A DNA stretch of 64,000 bases from Sycobia sp. Sy_11 (Eukaryota; Arthropoda; Insecta; Hymenoptera; Epichrysomallidae), in NCBI GenBank assembly GCA_018907035.1, contig JACCIC010000093.1:1740001-1804000 (forward strand), written 5' to 3'. Positions within the stretch are counted from its first letter, which is position 1; each line of letters starts with the position of its first letter. Of the stretch, positions 59,512 through 64,000 are shown piece after piece. The notes below the pieces were generated by a model. The model did no database searches. It was not told where the DNA came from and was given only the letters and a program-made list of their open reading frames with translations. Position numbers and translations under genes: made by a program.

Positions 59512-60430
59512 AAGTTTTAATAAGAAAAAGAAATGTATATATTTCGAAGAGAGCTTCGATTATAATATAAGACTATTTAATAAAATGCTGTTTAAGGAAC
59601 AGAGAATCCAAAAACAAGATAATGTTTACGCTTTGCTTTACTATTATTTAATTGTCCTGGTTAGAAATAAATACTGGTGCAGAGAGCGATGTGCCTCCAG
59701 CATATTTCTTTTAGTGGAATTTTTGCAGGGAAAGGAGCATGCTTTTCTTCTGCAAACATTAAATGACCAATCATACTTATAAGCAGCAGTCTTCGTTTCA
59801 GATCCGGATACGTATATTACCTCATTATAGAGATCGCTCTGCCTATTGAGCAATGTTCAAACCTTAGTTTCAGTTAAAAGAAGCATTGTTTTATCTTTAA
59901 AACTGAATTGTCTCAATGACTCAAAAAATTTTGAGTGGATAATACTGCTTTTCTCAGTACATTATCGCGAGGATAACACAGCAAGAGCAGTCCTGTACAG
60001 ACTACGTAAATATCACACATTACGCAGGGCAAATCATTAGGCTCTGTACAGGGATTTTTTTCAAATTGTACAGGGTTTTTATTCAAATATGTGCATTACA
60101 TATTTGCAATATTGGCATGAATCATTAGGATTTTTCATTCATTTTAAATATTGGATTTTAAAAATTATAAATAATGTATGATATAAAATTCATATTAAGT
60201 CCTACGCATTTTTTGTAAAAAAATTCTTTTCATAAAAAATCTTAACAAAAAACTAGAATTTTGTAGTGGAACTCCATGCTATATCAGGCGAAGAAAAAGT
60301 TTTGAGAAAATTTAAATTATTTAACAGATTATGTATTTTCTGAAAATTTATTTCTAAATTTCTTTGGACTAGAAAAACATACGAAACAATTACTGAATAG
60401 ATGGTCTATTTGAGTATAGTTATTAAGGAG
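58600..60430. other. Intergenic stretch, with a GC-rich patch
   Basis: No supported gene. A CpG-rich patch at about 59195-59350 contains the near-palindrome cgagtgcgctcgcactcg (59246-59263). A (GA)n tract lies at 59478-59507. Short open frames at 59585-60040 lack domains. Confidence 0.5.
59478..59507. repeat. (GA)n microsatellite
   Basis: About 28 bp of GA dinucleotides. Confidence 0.95.
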
Positions 60431-60764
60431 GTTAATAAATATTTTTTCATTGGTCTTACAGTCTAATCAAATCAATCGAAAACAATACGTAACAATATCA
60501 ATACATATCTACATTAACATTAATACATCAATACACAAAAATACTAAAAATAAAAATTAAATTAAAAATTATAATGACAGTCAGATTGTCCTTGTTTACA
60601 GTCACTCCCGTAGACTAATCTGAAAATAAAATATTAGCTGAAAAAATTTTTTGTTAGTAAAGTGCAGTCTGACTGTCTCCAACACCCTTACCTAAGTGAA
60701 GATCCAGTCCAACGTTTTGAGCTCGCTACGGCTCCTCATCAGGGACTGTCAGACATCAGGTATC
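60431..60764 (-). mobile_element. Penelope-like dispersed repeat copy
   Basis: Nearly identical over about 260 bp to 63720-63975 in the same orientation, and related in reverse orientation to 41770-42095. Blocks in plus-strand order: taataaatattttttcattg, the cttacagtc block, an AT-rich part, gacagtcagattgtcc, the cccgtagactaatctg block, gcagtctgactgtctcc, then a reversed hammerhead-like motif at 60708-60744. No protein is encoded. Confidence 0.6.
60708..60744 (-). ncRNA. Hammerhead-ribozyme-like motif (decayed)
   Basis: Read on the minus strand: ctgatgag, then gagcc-gtagc-gagctc as a damaged stem, then aaaacgttgga. The CUGAUGAG core box is canonical, but the GAAAC box has become AAAAC and the stem has an extra base. 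It aligns block by block with 41780-41814, in the same place within the repeat. Confidence 0.35.
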
Positions 60765-60864
60765 CTTTTTTTTTTAGATTAATTCGACACTGTTCACAAC
60801 GTGTAGATATCTTTTAATTTTTGTACATTTTATTTTTTTCTTATGTACTTTTACAAGGAATTTC

Positions 60865-61445
60865 GGTTTTGGACGATAAAGTCGTATGTCCAAGTGTCTT
60901 GGAAGGACCTCTCCGAGGAGCATTCCGTTAAGTTAGTAGAAAATGATATCCAGGTGTCTTAGGCCGACTTCTACGGGAAGTAGTGTGTTTACTCGATAAG
61001 AAAGTCTAGCTTCCTCGGGACGTTCATCTAGGCATAGTTTCGTATTCGGGCGGTAGAGTACAATTTCCAGGTGTTTCTGAATGACTTATATGGGAATTTT
61101 CGTATTCGGACATTAAAATGCAATGTCCAGTTGCCTCCGTACGTCTGATACGGAGAGTCGCGTGCTGAGACGGTGGAATACTATGTCCAAGTGTCTTGGG
61201 ACGATATATAAGCGGAGTATCGTGTTTAATCGTTAGGAAAAAGTGTTCACTTGTCTCGGAACGACTTCTACAAGAGGTTGCGTGTTTGGACAGTGAAAGC
61301 GATGTCCAGGTATGTCGGGACGATTTCTACGAGGAGTTTCGTATTAGATTATCCTAACTCCAAACTCCTGCAGAAATCATCTTGGGACACCTGGACATCG
61401 TATTCTACCTCCCAAACACGAAAATCTCTATGGCACTCGCCCCGA
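60865..61445. repeat. Diverged 60-bp tandem array with inverted last unit
   Basis: The box tgtccaggtgtctcgg, with variants, recurs at about 60887, 60947, 61005, 61064, 61124, 61184, 61243 and 61303, a period of 58-62 bp. Between boxes there is a shared ttctacgaggagt and cgtgtttgga pattern. At about 61360-61440 the same unit appears as its reverse complement (gggacacctggacatcgtat). The units are strongly diverged, so the array is old. It encodes no convincing protein. Confidence 0.85.
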
Positions 61446-61584
61446 GACATACTACTGAGTACAATTATGAGTAAGACTTTTCAATTCAAACTTTATCGGG
61501 TTAATGGATTCGGACAAATGTTTTTATCTTTGAGTTGGTAGTACTGTCAGTGTTACATGTGCCAAATTTCACGCAATTATCTTC

Positions 61585-62224
61585 ATGTGCCACATAGTTA
61601 CGCTTATGTTTTGTGAACAAAAAGAAGTTGTCTCTTCGGTTTTTATGTATGAAATTATTCAACAAAGAAGTAGCATTAAATTTTGTTCGCGAAATGAAAT
61701 ATCGGCCGCCGAAACGTTCAGAATGTTGCAGAAGGCCTTTGGCGAGAAGTCAACGTCAAGAGCAACTATTTTTGATTGGCACAAATTGTTCAAGGAAGGT
61801 CGAAAATGCGTTGAAGACGAACCACATTAAATACGACCAAAAACATCTACTGATGGGCTACTCGTCGACAAAATCAAAGATTTGATTCTGCAAAATCGTC
61901 GATTGACTACTAGAGCGCTTGCTAATAATGTTGTAATTTTAAATGAGTCAATCAACACCATTTTGAAAGACATTTTGTGCCTGAAAAGAGTGAAATCTCG
62001 ATTGGTGCCAAAAACACTCATTTTTTTGGAACAACAGCGTCGCATGGGGGTCTGTGAAACGATGCTTTCGGACTATCAGGAGAAGATGGAACGCATAATA
62101 ACTGGAGATGAAACTTGGGTCTACGCTTACGATCCAGAAACAACCAATCAATTGAGCGAATATCGTACCAAAGGAGAGCGGAAGCCGAAAAAATCGTTCA
62201 ACAATCAAGGTTATGCTCACTGTG
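61585..62224 (+). mobile_element. Truncated mariner transposase relic
   Basis: The frame starting near 61645 encodes the mariner helix-turn-helix region (SRNEISAAETFRMLQKAFGE, then ATIFDWHKLFKEGR). An in-frame stop follows at about 61828. The second HTH region comes next, then the catalytic start TGDETWVYAYDPET, holding the first Asp of the DD34D triad. A frame change occurs just before 62200, and similarity stops after a KVMLTV block at 62224. The second and third catalytic Asp residues are therefore missing. No terminal inverted repeats were found. The copy is inactive. Confidence 0.9.
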
Positions 62225-63540
62225 TGACGAAGGTGATTTTACCTACCTGTGGGCGTAGGTTTTCCTCTCACTGCCGTTTCGATCGACTTCCCGCTTTCCA
62301 CTACCTACCTCTTGCGAGGTATCCGTGACGAGAACTCCGGGAAAAATGGTTCGGTGGTATAGGTGTTTGGATTCACGGAGTCACACAAAAGGGAAAAAGA
62401 AACAGATAAACAATTTTTTTGCGTCGGTAAGCCTTTATTCAAATATCGGATTTCACCCACTGAGCTAGCACCGTTTCCATAAACTCACTGATTAATTTAA
62501 CAGATGTACTCTAATTAACCAGTTACGTCCATACAATTATTACAGATTCACGAGTTCGCGTACAAGTTTATTATAAATTTCGCCTGCGCAATCTCCTCGC
62601 CTTGCCCAAAATGACCGCCCCGCGCTTTCTCCATCACCACTCTTCGCATCTACTCCCCTCGCGTCGCTCCCCTCCCCTTCCACGCACAATTTACAATCCC
62701 GGTGGCGTAGCTGGCCCGCACTGACCACCGCATTTCCCACGACGCCCGTTGTGGGATAAAGTTGTGATAACTGTAATATAGTAAACGGAAGAGAAAAAGG
62801 CAGAACGAAAGAAATGCAGATGTACAAAGCTAACCAGTACCTTAAATGGCAAATCTGAGAACAAAGTTCCCATCATTGTTAAGAATAGCAGCTGTCTTTA
62901 TTAAGGGGAATATAGACATTAAAATGTTTTGTCTAGCTTGTGCATGCTCAGGACATTGAAACAAAATTCAAGCACTAAGTATACCGCAGTTGTATTCGGC
63001 AAGATGCAAGAAACGAGAAATGGGAATATAAAAGTCTCGAATTGGAGAAGGTAAACATTATTAACTCAGAGCCGACTAAACGTGCAACCGCTGTTCCCAA
63101 CGACCATGATAGAACTTATGATATCTGCAGCAGAATATCACACCAGAGGGGGTAAAAAATGTTATGCTTGCAGCACTCGCGAAGGCCGTCTCGAAGCAGA
63201 TAGAGGTATGGAGTGAAGTATAAAGAAGGTAGTCTTAATATCCAAGAACAGTATCTAGCAGAAGAGGGCATTGGCTAAAGAACAACATCCGCTTTGGTGA
63301 ACAAGGTGAGGGCAATACGGAGCTTACATCGTTTGTATATTCTCCCACGAATTCGAGAATGTGATCTCGTAATGGAAATAAATTTGATCAGACTATGTAC
63401 AGATAATCTCGTGATAACCACGATTACAGCACATGGAGACTGGTATTATAGATAGAATAATCAGAACAAAAGAAGAACAGAAGAGAAAAATGAGAAAAAT
63501 TTCTTTCCGTTAAACACAGTGGTATTTAGCTGATAAGCTA
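62225..63540. other. Unassigned, partly GC-rich sequence that interrupts the mariner
   Basis: Mariner similarity ends abruptly at 62224 and I could not find its 3' part downstream, so this may be an insertion or a deletion junction. The segment at 62580-62760 is GC-rich. The segment at 62880-63500 is repeat-like but has no recognisable protein or LTR. Confidence 0.4.
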
Positions 63541-63544
63541 TATT

Positions 63545-64000
63545 TAAGAGTTATTAATTTATTAATTTGTATATAAGCAGTCGACAAAAGCACAATTAAA
63601 ATATATTTGAGAGTCTGATGCACGTTTTTACAAACTTAGTAACAATTCTAGCTAAGTTCTATAAAAAATTAATCTAACCTCCTTAATAATTTAATTGTAC
63701 TTTTTTCGACTGCTTATATACAAATTAATAAATATTTTTTCATTGGTCTTACAGTCCAATCAAATCAATCGAAAACAATACGTAACAATATCAATACATA
63801 TCTACATTAACATTAATACATGAATACACAAAAATAATAAAAATAAAAATTAAGTTAAAAGTTATAATGACAGTCAGACTGTCCTTGTTTACAGTCACCC
63901 CCGTAGACTAATCTGAAAATAAAATATTAGCTGAAAAAATTTTTTATTAGTAAAGTGCAGTCTGACTGTCCCCATGTTTGTTACTACGTCACAAATATAA
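63545..64000 (-). mobile_element. Penelope-like dispersed repeat copy with inverted flank
   Basis: From 63720 the sequence matches 60431-60690 closely and continues to the window end. Just upstream, tataagcagtcgacaaaagc (about 63571-63590) is the near-reverse complement of the block at about 63690-63720 (ttttttcgactgcttata). The same flank, in direct orientation, precedes the palindrome at 12907. The element is therefore partly head-to-head here, as at 12907-13182, and is cut by the window edge. Confidence 0.6.

Noticed and set aside
60887..61445. Possible CRISPR-like array because of regular spacing
   Set aside because: Units are diverged over their whole length, there are no identical repeats with unique spacers, and this is eukaryotic DNA.

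Overview
The window is AT-rich nuclear DNA of an animal, almost certainly an insect. Genes are split by GT-AG introns, long stretches are non-coding, (TA)n/(GT)n/(GA)n microsatellites are common, and there are decayed mariner, BEL/Pao, Gypsy-type and Penelope-like repeats. The serpin with a cassette of alternative reactive-loop exons is an arrangement known from insects. CpG is not obviously depleted, which would fit Hymenoptera, but the sequence alone does not settle the order.

Layout. (1) 1-3.5 kb: the 5' end of a minus-strand gene for a DESI1-type PPPDE protein; only its first coding exon (3366-3459) is visible and the rest lies left of the window. (2) 9.3-26.9 kb: the complete plus-strand Npl4 gene, 12 coding exons and 647 codons, ending in an NZF ubiquitin-binding finger. 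Its ninth intron is about 13.3 kb. It holds a 276-bp palindrome and a nested minus-strand gene (17.7-20.3 kb coding) for a RING + B-box + coiled-coil protein with a C-terminal cyclophilin-like domain that has lost most catalytic residues. (3) 27.8-28.4 kb: an intact single-exon minus-strand TPRKB/Cgi121 gene (KEOPS complex subunit), convergent with Npl4. (4) 35.8-41.5 kb: a serpin gene with six constant exons followed by three alternative 3'-terminal exons, each encoding its own reactive-centre loop, stop and nearby poly(A) signal. (5) 44.3-51.9 kb: a transposon graveyard with a Gypsy-type gag/pol relic (plus) and a BEL/Pao pol relic (minus) that lacks its reverse transcriptase. (6) 55.1-58.6 kb: a two-exon gene for a small secreted Gly/Pro/Arg-rich repeat protein behind a TATA box. 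(7) 60.4-64 kb: Penelope-like repeat copies, a 60-bp-period tandem array ending in an inverted unit, a truncated mariner, and unassigned repeat-like DNA.

The host genes do not form one pathway. Npl4 and the nested RING/B-box protein both belong to ubiquitin biology, and the DESI1-type protein to SUMO/ubiquitin-like processing, but shared function is not shown by the sequence. The most interesting items are the serpin loop cassette, the nested RBCC-pseudocyclophilin gene, the repeat-encoding secreted gene, hammerhead-like motifs in the Penelope-like repeats, and the 60-bp array.
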